A DNA stretch of 64,000 nucleotides, taken from Streptomyces regalis (GTDB taxonomy: Bacteria > Actinomycetota > Actinomycetes > Streptomycetales > Streptomycetaceae). A program made the translations under genes and the position numbers. Under the pieces are notes generated by a model. That model worked only from the letters and a program-made list of their open reading frames with translations. It was not told the origin of the DNA and made no database searches. This document shows positions 8,007 to 15,959 of the stretch, one piece after another. The stretch is from assembly GCF_001509475.1 (NCBI RefSeq), contig NZ_LLZG01000288.1:9781-73780 (forward strand), written 5' to 3'. The stretch's first letter is position 1. Each line of letters starts with the position of its first letter.

Positions 8007-10141
8007 TGACACGCACACTGCTGGCCTGGCCGGGCGGACGCCGGCTCAAGTGGCTGGTGCTCGTGGGCTGGATCGGTCTGCTGATCGTGCTCCAGCCGCT
8101 GGCCGGCAATCTCGGCGACGCCGAGTCCAACGACGCCGCCGCCTGGCTCCCCGGCAACGCGGAATCGACCGAAGTACTCGAACTCTCCGAGAAGTTCCAG
8201 CCCGCCGACACCAGCCCGGCCATCGTCGTCTACGACCGCCCGTCCGGGATCACGGCCGCCGACGAGGCCAAGGCCCGGGCCGACGCCGCGGACTTCGCGG
8301 ACGGCACCCACGTGGTGGGCGAGCCGTACGGCCCGGTGCGCTCGGAGGACGGCAAGGCCCTGCGGACCGTGGTCAACGTCCACCTCGGCAAGGAGGGCTG
8401 GGAGGGGCTCAACGAGGCCACGAAGGATCTGCGGAAGACCGCGCAGCCCAACGCGCCCGACGGACTCGGCGTCCATGTGACCGGCCCGACCGGCTATGCC
8501 GCCGACTCCGCGGAGTCCTTCAGCAGCGCCGACTTCAAACTCACCCTGGTCACCCTCCTCATCGTCGTGACGATTCTCGTCATCACCTATCGCAGTCCGC
8601 TGCTGTGGCTGCTTCCGATGATCTCCGCGGGCATGTCCCTGGTCATCTCGCAGGCCATCATCTACCTGCTGGCCAAGCACGCGGGACTGACGGTCAACGC
8701 CCAGACCTCGATGATCCTCACCGTGCTGGTGCTCGGTGCGGCCACCGACTACGCGCTGCTGCTCGTCGCCCGCTACCGGGAGGAGCTGCGGCGGCACGAG
8801 GACCGGCACGAGGCCATGGCCGTGGCACTGCACCGTGCAGGCCCTGCCATCGTGGCCAGCGCCGCCACCGTCGCCATCAGCATGCTCGTGCTGCTGCTGG
8901 CCGCCCTGAACTCCACCAAGGGCCTCGGCCCGGTCTGCGCCGTCGGTGTGCTGGTCGGCCTGCTGTCGATGATGACGCTGCTGCCCGCCCTGCTGGTGAT
9001 CTTCGGGCGCTGGATCTTCTGGCCGGCCCGGCCCAAGCACGGTACGGAGCCCGATGTCACCCGGGGCGTGTGGACGCGGGTCGCCCGCATGGTCTCGGGC
9101 CGTCCGCGTGCGGTCTGGGTCACGACCAGCGTGGTGCTGGGGGCGGTGGCCGTGCTGGCCGTCACCCTGAACGCCGACGGGCTGCAGCAGAAGGACGGCT
9201 TCAAGACCAAGCCGGAGTCGGTGGTGGGCGAGGAGTTTCTCGCCCGGCACTTCCCGGCCGGTTCCGGTGAGCCGATGGTCGTCATCGCCAAGGACTCCTC
9301 GGCGGCTGAGGTGCGCGGCGCTCTTCAGAAGGTGCCCGGCGTCACCGAGGTCGCGAAGCCCCAGGTCAAGGACGGGCTGGCCTATCTCGAGGCGACGCTC
9401 GGCGCCGGAGCCGACAGCCCGGCGGCCATGGACGCGGTCACCGCGGCCCGCGAGAGCCTCGGCCGGCTGGACGGGGCGGAGGCGAGGGTGGGCGGCAGCA
9501 GCGCCGTCGTGCACGACATGCGCGAGGCGTCCAGCCGCGACCGCGGCCTGATCATCCCGGTGATCCTCGCCGTGGTGTTCTGCATCCTCGCGCTGCTGCT
9601 GCGGGCACTCGTAGCCCCGCTGCTGCTGATCGCGAGCGTGGTGCTGTCCTTCTTCACGGCGCTCGGTCTCGCCGCCTTCTTCTTCAACCACGTCTTCGAC
9701 TTCGCTGGGGCCGATTCCGCCTTCCCGCTCTGGGTGTTCGTCTTCCTGGTCGCCCTGGGCGTCGACTACAACATCTTCCTCGTCACCCGGATCAGGGAGG
9801 AGAGCAACCGGTTCGGCACCCGGCAGGGTGCGCTCAAGGGCCTCACCTCGACCGGTGGCGTGATCACCGCGGCCGGTCTGGTGCTGGCCGGGACCTTCGC
9901 CGCACTGGCCACGCTGCCGCTGGTCTTCATCGCCGAGCTCGGCTTCACGGTGGCGGTGGGCATCCTGCTCGACACCATGATCGTGCGGTCGGTCCTGGTC
10001 ACCGCGCTCACCCTCGATGTCGGCCGGTGGATGTGGTGGCCGCACCGGCTCTTCCGGCGCGAGGACTCCCCCGAGGAAATGGCCGGATCGGGAATTTCCG
10101 ATTCTGTGAATTCGGAGGCGCCGGCTCCTGTTTCCCCGTAG
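8006..10141 (+). CDS. actII-ORF3: MMPL/RND-type transporter, ActII-ORF3 (ActB)-like
   Basis: A 711-residue transporter of the MMPL (mycobacterial large membrane protein) group of RND pumps. It shows the duplicated layout of this family: TM1, an extracytoplasmic domain, a block of six TMs (about 175-360), a second TM and extracytoplasmic domain (about 370-510), and a second TM block (about 515-680). The proton-relay motif GAATDYALLL is in the first block and GVDYNIFLV in the second. It is coupled to the MFS gene by a 1-nt TGATG overlap. The length equals what I recall for ActII-ORF3. It probably assists export or self-resistance. Confidence 0.88.
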   Translation: MTRTLLAWPGGRRLKWLVLVGWIGLLIVLQPLAGNLGDAESNDAAAWLPGNAESTEVLELSEKFQPADTSPAIVVYDRPSGITAADEAKARADAADFADGTHVVGEPYGPVRSEDGKALRTVVNVHLGKEGWEGLNEATKDLRKTAQPNAPDGLGVHVTGPTGYAADSAESFSSADFKLTLVTLLIVVTILVITYRSPLLWLLPMISAGMSLVISQAIIYLLAKHAGLTVNAQTSMILTVLVLGAATDYALLLVARYREELRRHEDRHEAMAVALHRAGPAIVASAATVAISMLVLLLAALNSTKGLGPVCAVGVLVGLLSMMTLLPALLVIFGRWIFWPARPKHGTEPDVTRGVWTRVARMVSGRPRAVWVTTSVVLGAVAVLAVTLNADGLQQKDGFKTKPESVVGEEFLARHFPAGSGEPMVVIAKDSSAAEVRGALQKVPGVTEVAKPQVKDGLAYLEATLGAGADSPAAMDAVTAARESLGRLDGAEARVGGSSAVVHDMREASSRDRGLIIPVILAVVFCILALLLRALVAPLLLIASVVLSFFTALGLAAFFFNHVFDFAGADSAFPLWVFVFLVALGVDYNIFLVTRIREESNRFGTRQGALKGLTSTGGVITAAGLVLAGTFAALATLPLVFIAELGFTVAVGILLDTMIVRSVLVTALTLDVGRWMWWPHRLFRREDSPEEMAGSGISDSVNSEAPAPVSP

Positions 10142-10158
10142 AAAAGCCGGAAAATGTG

Positions 10159-10184
10159 AATCAGCGCAGCTCGCTGCGCTGATT
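10159..10184 (+). terminator. Hairpin terminator after the exporter operon
   Basis: A perfect inverted repeat, aatcagcgcagc and gctgcgctgatt, is separated by 2 nt and followed by the T-rich stretch ttatattt. It starts 18 nt after the MMPL stop and would separate the exporter operon from the SARP gene. Confidence 0.75.
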
Positions 10185-10226
10185 TATATTTGGACAAATA
10201 AATGATCTCTTGTGACGCCGGCCACA

Positions 10227-10256
10227 TTGAAATCTGTCAAGTAGGCCTGTTATTGT
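10227..10256 (+). promoter_or_regulatory. Probable promoter of the SARP activator gene
   Basis: TTGAAA (10227-10232) and TATTGT (10251-10256), 18 bp apart, lie in an unusually AT-rich stretch about 40-70 nt upstream of the SARP start. They resemble sigma-70-type elements. The actII-ORF4 promoter is a known meeting point for many regulators in S. coelicolor; no specific site is claimed here. Confidence 0.5.
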
Positions 10257-10295
10257 CGCCCCTAAGAAAACGGAGAATCTCGACGGGGGCGCAGG

Positions 10296-11063
10296 ATGAG
10301 ATTCAATCTGTTGGGGCATGTTCATGTAATCACGGATGCGGGGCGGTTGATTCCGCTCAAATCCTCGAAGGCGACCCAGCTCCTGGCGCTCCTGCTGCTC
10401 AGACGGCATGAGGTGGTGGGAGCGGGGGTGCTCATCGAGGAACTGTGGGCGGACGATCCGCCGCGCAGCGCCATGACGACACTGCAGACCTACGTCTACC
10501 ACACCCGCCGGCTGCTGGCGGAGCATCAGGTGACCTATCAGGAGCGGGAGTTGCTCCTGACCCGGCCGCCCGGTTACTTCGCCCTGATCGACGACGACGA
10601 GCTCGATGTCACGATCGTCGAGCGGCTGATCCGCACGGGCAGCCGGCTGCTCGAGGAGGACCGGCCCGAGGAGGCACTCGCCTCGCTGAACGCGGGACTC
10701 GATCTCTGGCGCGGCCCGGCGCTGTCCACCGTGCCGTGCGGCCGGGTGCTTGAAAGTCATATCGCTCATCTGGAAGAGCTCCGGCTCTTCGGCGTGCAGC
10801 TCCGCATCGACGCGAATTGGCGGCTCGGCAGGATAGGGCCGATGATTCCGGAGCTGCGGTCCCTGGTAATTTCCCATCCGTTGAACGAGACCCTGCACGC
10901 CAAGCTGATGGGGGCGCTCTATCGGGTGGGCCGGCGGGCGGAGGCGCTGGCGTCGTACCGAAATCTCCGGCAGATTCTGTCCGACGAGCTGGGGGTGGAC
11001 CCGACGCCTGAAATCCAGCGCATGCATATGGAGATTCTCAACGGTGACCATGTGCTCGCGTAG
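10296..11063 (+). CDS. actII-ORF4: SARP-family pathway-specific activator, ActII-ORF4-like
   Basis: A 255-residue SARP, the same length as I recall for ActII-ORF4. It has an OmpR-like winged helix (about residues 15-95, [13 protein letters not shown] and [12 protein letters not shown]) followed by a bacterial transcriptional activation domain (about 100-245). It should bind the phased TCGAG repeats at 11983-12084 and switch on the ketoreductase and PKS operons. The ATG at 10296 follows GGGGGCGCAGG. The gene is AT-richer than its neighbours, with codons such as aga, ata, aat and gta. I read every codon: there is no TTA, whereas the S. coelicolor gene is known for its TTA codon. A 30-bp-arm hairpin ends the transcript. 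Confidence 0.92.
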   Translation: MRFNLLGHVHVITDAGRLIPLKSSKATQLLALLLLRRHEVVGAGVLIEELWADDPPRSAMTTLQTYVYHTRRLLAEHQVTYQERELLLTRPPGYFALIDDDELDVTIVERLIRTGSRLLEEDRPEEALASLNAGLDLWRGPALSTVPCGRVLESHIAHLEELRLFGVQLRIDANWRLGRIGPMIPELRSLVISHPLNETLHAKLMGALYRVGRRAEALASYRNLRQILSDELGVDPTPEIQRMHMEILNGDHVLA

Positions 11064-11075
11064 AAACGTAGAAAC

Positions 11076-11138
11076 CGGCCGGTGAACGTGGTGGAGCCCC
11101 TCGCAGACTGCGAGGGGCTCCACCACGTTCACCGGCCG
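11076..11138. terminator. Perfect 30-bp-arm hairpin, bidirectional terminator
   Basis: The arms 11076-11105 and 11109-11138 are perfect reverse complements of 30 bp with a 3-nt loop (gac). The hairpin fills nearly all of the 82-nt gap between the convergent SARP and ketoreductase genes. There is no T tract, which is common for Streptomyces terminators. Confidence 0.9.
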
Positions 11139-11145
11139 CCGGGCG

Positions 11146-11931
11146 TCAGTAGTTCCCCAGGCCGCCGCAGACGTTCAGCGCCTGCGCGGTGACCGCGGCC
11201 GCCCCGTCCCCGATCAGATAGGCCACCATCTCCGCCACCTCGGACGGCTGCACATAGCGGCCGATCGGCACGCGCGCGGTGATCCGGTCGAAGGCCTCCT
11301 CGGTCGACACCTCCCAGATCTCCGAGTAGTGCTCGCGCACGGACGCGGCCATCGGCGTCTCGACGAAGCCGGGGCAGACGGCGTTCACCGTGATGCCGGT
11401 CCTGGCCAGTTCGAGGCCGAGCGCCTTGCTGAAACCGACCACGCCGTGCTTCGACGCCGAGTACGGGGCGGCATGCACGACACCCTGCTTCCCGCCCGTC
11501 GAGGCGATGTTGATGATGCGGCCGGTTCCCCTCTCGAGCATGCCGCCGGCCTTCAGGACCTGCTTGGTCACCCGGAACACGCTGGTGAGATTGGTGGCGA
11601 TCACATCGAGCCAGAGCTCGTCGAAGAGCTCGGCCGTGGCGCCGCCGCCGGGCCGGCCCGCGTTGTTCACCAGGACGTCGACCGGACCGTAGCGCTCGAC
11701 CACCGCCGCCACGAGAGCCTCGATCTCGGCGACCGAGCGGACGTCGCAGGTCCGGCCGTCCGCCTCCACCCCCGCTTCCCGCAGCTCCTTCAGCGTCGTG
11801 TGCAGCGCTTCCTCGCCGCGCGCGCAGACGAAGACGCGCAACCCCTCCTTACCGAGCCTTCGGGCGATCTCCAGCCCGATACCGCTGGTTGCGCCCGTCA
11901 CCAGTGCGACCTTCGAGCCCTGCGTGGCCAT
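11146..11931 (-). CDS. actIII: Polyketide C9 ketoreductase, ActIII-like SDR
   Basis: A 261-residue SDR, exactly the ActIII length. It reduces the C9 ketone of the ACP-bound octaketide with NADPH. Visible motifs are the TGATSGIG cofactor loop (12-19), NNAG (89-92), PGG at 94-96 (a stereochemistry-related motif of this family) and the catalytic tetrad N114, S144, Y157, K161. The ATG at 11931 has GGGAGAGGG just upstream; a longer frame reaching 12123 would run through the divergent operator and is rejected. The gene is divergent from KSalpha and probably shares SARP control. It converges on the SARP gene with a shared terminator. Confidence 0.95.
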   Translation of the reverse strand: MATQGSKVALVTGATSGIGLEIARRLGKEGLRVFVCARGEEALHTTLKELREAGVEADGRTCDVRSVAEIEALVAAVVERYGPVDVLVNNAGRPGGGATAELFDELWLDVIATNLTSVFRVTKQVLKAGGMLERGTGRIINIASTGGKQGVVHAAPYSASKHGVVGFSKALGLELARTGITVNAVCPGFVETPMAASVREHYSEIWEVSTEEAFDRITARVPIGRYVQPSEVAEMVAYLIGDGAAAVTAQALNVCGGLGNY

Positions 11932-11982
11932 GTGCCCTCTCCCTGCTTCGTGGTCCCTCACCTGCCCAGCCTTGGGCGCCCG

Positions 11983-12098
11983 GCTCGAGCGGCGGTCGAA
12001 GGGGAGTGGGGTGCGGCTGGGACGCCGCGCCGGTGGATCCGGCATCGAGGGGCTCCGTATCGGCCTTCGAGCCGCTTTCGAGCCACCGGGCCGACGAT
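11983..12098. promoter_or_regulatory. Phased TCGAG direct repeats: SARP binding region between actIII and actI
   Basis: Two groups of repeats are visible. On the plus strand TCGAG occurs at 12045, 12067 and 12078, spaced by 22 and 11 bp (one or two helical turns), with heptamers TCGAGGG, TCGAGCC and TCGAGCC. Eight bases after the last heptamer, GACGAT (12093-12098) is in the place of a -10. Toward the ketoreductase, TTCGACC and CTCGAGC occur 11 bp apart on the minus strand (12000-11983). ActII-ORF4 is known to bind TCGAG repeats in this interval in S. coelicolor, and 11-bp phasing is the SARP rule. Confidence 0.82.
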
Positions 12099-12140
12099 GA
12101 CGACGACCACCGGACGAACTCATCGAAGGAGCTGTTCGGA

Positions 12141-13415
12141 TTGAAGCGCAGAGTCGTCATCACGGGCGTCGGCGTCCGCGCCCCGGGCGGGAACGGCACG
12201 CGGCAGTTCTGGGAACTGCTCACCTCGGGGCGGACGGCGACGCGCCGGATCTCGTTCTTCGACCCCTCGCCGTACCGTTCGCAGGTCGCCGCGGAAGCCG
12301 ATTTCGACCCGGTCGCCGAGGGCTTCGGCCCGCGGGAGCTCGACCGGATGGACCGGGCCTCGCAGTTCGCCGTGGCCTGTGCCCGGGAGGCCGTCGCCGC
12401 GAGCGGGCTCGAGTTCAGCGCCCTGGACCCCACCCGGGTCGGGGTCAGCCTCGGCAGCGCGGTGGCCGCCGCGACCAGCCTGGAACGCGAGTATCTGCTG
12501 CTGTCGGACTCCGGCCGTGACTGGGAGGTCGACGCCGCCTGGCTGTCCCGGCACATGTTCGACTACCTGGTGCCCAGCGTCATGCCGGCCGAAGTGGCCT
12601 GGGCGGTCGGCGCCGAGGGCCCGGTCGCGATGGTCTCCAACGGCTGCACCTCGGGCCTGGACTCCGTGGGCCACGCGGTGCGGCTGATCGAGGAGGGCAG
12701 CGCCGACGTGATGCTCGCGGGCGCCGCCGACACCCCGATCACCCCGATCGTCGTCGCCTGCTTCGACGCGATCCGCGCCACGACCTCGCGCAACGACGAC
12801 CCGGAGCACGCCTCGCGGCCGTTCGACGGCACGCGCGACGGCTTCGTCCTGGCCGAGGGAGCCGCGATGTTCGTCCTGGAGGACTACGACAGCGCACTGG
12901 CCCGCGGCGCCCACATCCACGCCGAGATCCCGGGGTACGCGACGCGCTGCAACGCGTACCACATGACGGGGCTGAAGGCCGACGGCCGCGAGATGGCCGA
13001 GGCCATCCGGGTCGCCCTCGACGAGTCCCGCACGGACGCCACGGACATCGACTACATCAACGCCCACGGCTCCGGCACCCGGCAGAACGACCGGCACGAG
13101 ACCGCCGCCTACAAGCGCGCGCTCGGCGATCACGCCCGGCGCACCCCGGTCAGCTCCATCAAGTCGATGGTCGGCCACTCGCTCGGCGCGATCGGCTCGC
13201 TGGAGATCGCGGCCAGCGTGCTCGCCCTCGAACACGGCGTGGTGCCACCGACCGCCAACCTCCACACCAGCGACCCCGAGTGCGACCTCGACTACGTCCC
13301 GCTCGAGGCGCGGGAGCGGAAACTCGGCACCGTACTCACCGTGGGCAGCGGCTTCGGCGGCTTCCAGAGCGCGATGGTCCTGCGCAGCGCCGAGGCTGCG
13401 GGGGCGGTCGCATGA
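12141..13415 (+). CDS. actI-ORF1: Type II PKS ketosynthase alpha (KSalpha), ActI-ORF1-like
   Basis: A 424-residue condensing enzyme that forms the minimal PKS with the chain-length factor and ACP. The active-site cysteine is C169 ([10 protein letters not shown]) and the catalytic histidines are in INAHGSGT (about 309) and MVGHSLGA (about 346). The N-terminus [17 protein letters not shown] is the usual family start, here from TTG at 12141, with AAGGAG (12126-12131) nine bases upstream. An in-frame extension rich in Asp is open upstream but overlaps the SARP repeats, so it is treated as promoter. Residue 167 is Asn, where I recall Thr in most relatives. The stop overlaps the next start (ATGA). 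Confidence 0.95.
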   Translation: MKRRVVITGVGVRAPGGNGTRQFWELLTSGRTATRRISFFDPSPYRSQVAAEADFDPVAEGFGPRELDRMDRASQFAVACAREAVAASGLEFSALDPTRVGVSLGSAVAAATSLEREYLLLSDSGRDWEVDAAWLSRHMFDYLVPSVMPAEVAWAVGAEGPVAMVSNGCTSGLDSVGHAVRLIEEGSADVMLAGAADTPITPIVVACFDAIRATTSRNDDPEHASRPFDGTRDGFVLAEGAAMFVLEDYDSALARGAHIHAEIPGYATRCNAYHMTGLKADGREMAEAIRVALDESRTDATDIDYINAHGSGTRQNDRHETAAYKRALGDHARRTPVSSIKSMVGHSLGAIGSLEIAASVLALEHGVVPPTANLHTSDPECDLDYVPLEARERKLGTVLTVGSGFGGFQSAMVLRSAEAAGAVA

Positions 13416-14635
13416 GCATCCACATCACCGGAATCGGCGTCGTCGCACCCAACGGCCTCGGCCTGGAGCCGTACTGGGCGGCCGTACTGGCCGGCCGCAT
13501 CGGCCTCGGCCCGGTCACCCGCTTCGACGTGCGCCGCTACCCGGCCACGCTCGCCGGCCAGATCGACGACTTCCACGCGCCGGACCACATCCCGGGCCGG
13601 CTGCTGCCGCAGACCGACCCCTCCACGCGGCTCGCGCTGACCGCCGCGGCCTGGGCGCTCCAGGACGCGAAGGCCGACCCGGAGTCGCTCACCGACTACG
13701 ACATGGGCGTCGTAACGGCCAACGCCTGCGGCGGATTCGACTTCACGCACCGGGAGTTTCGCAAGCTGTGGACCGACGGCCCCAAGTCGGTCAGCGTGTA
13801 CGAGTCCTTCGCATGGTTCTACGCGGTCAACACCGGCCAGATCTCCATCCGGCACGGCATGCGCGGCCCGAGCAGCGCCCTGGTCGCCGAGCAGGCCGGG
13901 GGCCTCGACGCCCTCGCCCATGCCCGCCGCACGATCCGCCGCGGCACCCCGCTGGTGGTCTCCGGCGGGGTCGACTCGGCACTCGATCCCTGGGGCTGGG
14001 TCTCGCAGCTCGCCGGCGGGCGCGTCAGCACCGCCACCGACCCGGCCCGGGCCTATCTGCCCTTCGACGAGCAGGCGGCCGGTTACGTCCCCGGCGAGGG
14101 CGGCGCCCTCCTCGTCCTGGAGGACAGCGCCGCGGCCGAGGCCCGGGGCCGGCACGAGACGTACGGCGAACTCGCGGGCTGCGCCTCGACCTTCGACCCG
14201 CCCCCCCGGTCCGGACGGCCCCCGGGCCTGGAGCGCGCGATCCGGCTCGCGCTGACCGACGCCGGGCTCGGCCGCGAGGACGTCGACGTCGTGTTCGCCG
14301 ACGGCGCGGGCGTACCCGAGCTGGACGCCGCGGAGGCCCGGGCCCTCGGCCAGGTGTTCGGCAGCCACGGCGTGCCCGTCACCGTCCCGAAGACGACGAC
14401 GGGCCGGCTCTACTCCGGCGGCGGCCCGCTCGACGTGGTCACCGCCCTGATGTCCCTGCGCGAAGGCGTGATCCCGCCGACCGCGGGCGTGCGGTCCGTA
14501 CCGCAGGAGTACGGCATCGACCTGGTGCTCGGCGCACCGCGCACCGCACCCCTGCGCACCGCCCTGGTCCTGGCCAGGGGCCGCTGGGGCTTCAACTCGG
14601 CGGTCGTCCTGCGCCGTCCCGAACCGACCCCGTAA
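13412..14635 (+). CDS. actI-ORF2: Chain-length factor (KSbeta), ActI-ORF2-like
   Basis: A 407-residue KS homologue, the length of the act chain-length factor. The active-site cysteine is replaced by glutamine (Q161, [11 protein letters not shown]), the hallmark of KSbeta, which decarboxylates malonyl-ACP and heterodimerises with KSalpha. F109, T112 and F116 are present. These are the residues known to close the act polyketide tunnel and favour a 16-carbon octaketide. It is coupled to KSalpha by a 4-nt ATGA overlap, as usual for this pair. A 35-nt gap with GGAGAC leads to the ACP gene. Confidence 0.95.
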   Translation: MSIHITGIGVVAPNGLGLEPYWAAVLAGRIGLGPVTRFDVRRYPATLAGQIDDFHAPDHIPGRLLPQTDPSTRLALTAAAWALQDAKADPESLTDYDMGVVTANACGGFDFTHREFRKLWTDGPKSVSVYESFAWFYAVNTGQISIRHGMRGPSSALVAEQAGGLDALAHARRTIRRGTPLVVSGGVDSALDPWGWVSQLAGGRVSTATDPARAYLPFDEQAAGYVPGEGGALLVLEDSAAAEARGRHETYGELAGCASTFDPPPRSGRPPGLERAIRLALTDAGLGREDVDVVFADGAGVPELDAAEARALGQVFGSHGVPVTVPKTTTGRLYSGGGPLDVVTALMSLREGVIPPTAGVRSVPQEYGIDLVLGAPRTAPLRTALVLARGRWGFNSAVVLRRPEPTP

Positions 14636-14670
14636 CGACCCCTCAGCGACACTGAGAACTGGAGACAGCA

Positions 14671-14931
14671 ATGGCAACCCTGCTGACCATCGACGACCTG
14701 CGCCGCATCCTCATCGAATGCGCCGGGGAGAGCGAAGGATCGGGCCTGTCCGGCGACATCCTCGACATCCGCTTCGAGACCATCGGCTACGACTCCCTCG
14801 CCCTGATGGAGACCGCGGCGCGACTCGAGAGCCGCTACGACGTGGCCATACCCGACGACATAGCGGCCCGCGTCGACACTCCCCGCGAGCTGCTCGACCT
14901 GGTCAACGGCGCGCTGGCCGAGGCAGCATGA
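14671..14931 (+). CDS. actI-ORF3: Acyl carrier protein of the type II PKS, ActI-ORF3-like
   Basis: An 86-residue acyl carrier protein, the same length as act ACP. It holds the growing polyketide on a phosphopantetheine arm at S42 in the motif GYDSLALME. Helix II (LMETAARLESRY) is acidic, as expected for docking to the synthase. The ATG at 14671 is preceded by GGAGA (14660-14664). The stop overlaps the aromatase start (ATGA at 14928-14931). Confidence 0.95.
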   Translation: MATLLTIDDLRRILIECAGESEGSGLSGDILDIRFETIGYDSLALMETAARLESRYDVAIPDDIAARVDTPRELLDLVNGALAEAA

Positions 14932-15959
14932 GCCGGCCGGGAGAGCACCGGGCGGTCCACACCCTCAGGACCACCGCCCCGGCGCGGCGGCTGTACGAGC
15001 TGGTCGCGCGGGCCGAACTCTGGCCGGCCGTCTTCGAACCCGCGGTGCACGTGCGGATTTTGCAGCGCGGCCAGGGCACGGAACGCTTCCAGATCTGGGC
15101 GCGCGTGGCCGGCCAGGTGAAGACCTGGACGTCCCGTCGGACGCTGGACCCCGACGCCCTGCGGGTCACGTTCCGGCAGGAGCGCACCCAGCCGCCCATC
15201 GCCTCGATGGGCGGGAGCTGGGAGTTCCGGGCCGACGGCGACGGCGACGGCACCGAAATCGTGCTGACCCACGACTTCGCCGCGGTCGACGAAGCCGCCC
15301 TGCCGGGACTGCGCGCGGCGCTCGACACGAACAGCGAGAAGGAGCTGGCCGCGCTCGCCGGGCTCGCGGAGCAGCAACACCCGGTCGAGGAGCTCCTGTT
15401 CACGTTCGAGGACACGCTCCAGGTGCCGTCCGGGGACGACGCCTACGCCTTCATCGAGCGCAGCGACCTGTGGCCGGACCGGCTGCCGCACGTGGGGAAG
15501 GTGACGCTGACCGAGGAGGCGGCGGGCGCCGGTTCCCCCGGCGTGCAGGACATGACCATGCAGACCGTGACTGCCGACGGCAGTACGCACACGACCCGTT
15601 CGATCAGGCTCTGTTTCCCCGGCGAGAGCATCGTGTACAAGCAGCTCGTGCCGCCCGCCCTGCTCTCCGGACACAGCGGCGCCTGGCTCTTCGACAACGA
15701 CGACAACGACGACAACGACGACAACGACGACAACGACGACAAGGACGACAAGGACGACAAGGACGACAAGGACGACAAGGACACGGTCACCGCCCGCCAC
15801 ACCGTGGCGATCGACCCGACCCGGATCGAAGAGGTCCTGGGCGAGGGCAGGACCGTCGCGGACGCCCGCGCCTATCTGCGGGAGGCGCTCGGCGCCAACA
15901 GCCGGGCCACGCTCAGCCACGCGGCTGCGGCGGCGGCTGCCGCAAGGCCGACGCCGTGA
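14928..15959 (+). CDS. actVII: Aromatase/cyclase with a tandem-repeat insert, ActVII-like
   Basis: A 343-residue di-domain aromatase/cyclase built from two START/SRPBCC-like (polyketide cyclase) halves, about residues 5-150 and 160-330. It catalyses first-ring aromatisation after ketoreduction. The act protein, from memory about 316 residues, lacks the stretch at about 256-285, where 30 residues consist only of DND and DKD triplets (15693-15782). Removing it gives 313 residues, so the insert is an expansion between beta strands of the second half. The reading frame is intact. The gene is coupled on both sides, by ATGA with ACP and by GTGA with the cyclase. Confidence 0.92.
   Translation: MSRPGEHRAVHTLRTTAPARRLYELVARAELWPAVFEPAVHVRILQRGQGTERFQIWARVAGQVKTWTSRRTLDPDALRVTFRQERTQPPIASMGGSWEFRADGDGDGTEIVLTHDFAAVDEAALPGLRAALDTNSEKELAALAGLAEQQHPVEELLFTFEDTLQVPSGDDAYAFIERSDLWPDRLPHVGKVTLTEEAAGAGSPGVQDMTMQTVTADGSTHTTRSIRLCFPGESIVYKQLVPPALLSGHSGAWLFDNDDNDDNDDNDDNDDKDDKDDKDDKDDKDTVTARHTVAIDPTRIEEVLGEGRTVADARAYLREALGANSRATLSHAAAAAAAARPTP
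15693..15782 (+). repeat. In-frame 9-nt minisatellite (10 copies) inside the aromatase gene
   Basis: Ten perfect or near-perfect 9-nt units: five gacaacgac followed by five gacaaggac, 90 nt in all, encoding five DND and five DKD. Unit length is a multiple of three, so copy-number change keeps the frame. I see no similar tract elsewhere in the cluster. Confidence 0.95.

Noticed and set aside
5382..8018. A single 878-codon minus-strand frame that includes the TetR gene
   Set aside because: Only the part from 6143 downward has a ribosome site and TetR sequence. The rest is antisense to the MFS gene and crosses the divergent promoter.
7175..10045. A 956-codon open frame on the minus strand across the two exporter genes
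   Set aside because: It is antisense to well-supported transporters, is rich in Gly/Arg/Asp/Gln low-complexity sequence and has no domain. Such frames are a by-product of high third-position GC.
11889..12140. N-terminal extension of KSalpha from upstream starts
   Set aside because: It overlaps phased SARP repeats and part of the divergent ketoreductase leader. The family N-terminus and a good ribosome site are at 12141.
15693..15782. Possible CRISPR or other spacer-bearing array
   Set aside because: The repeats are contiguous 9-nt units with no spacers and lie in frame inside an enzyme gene.
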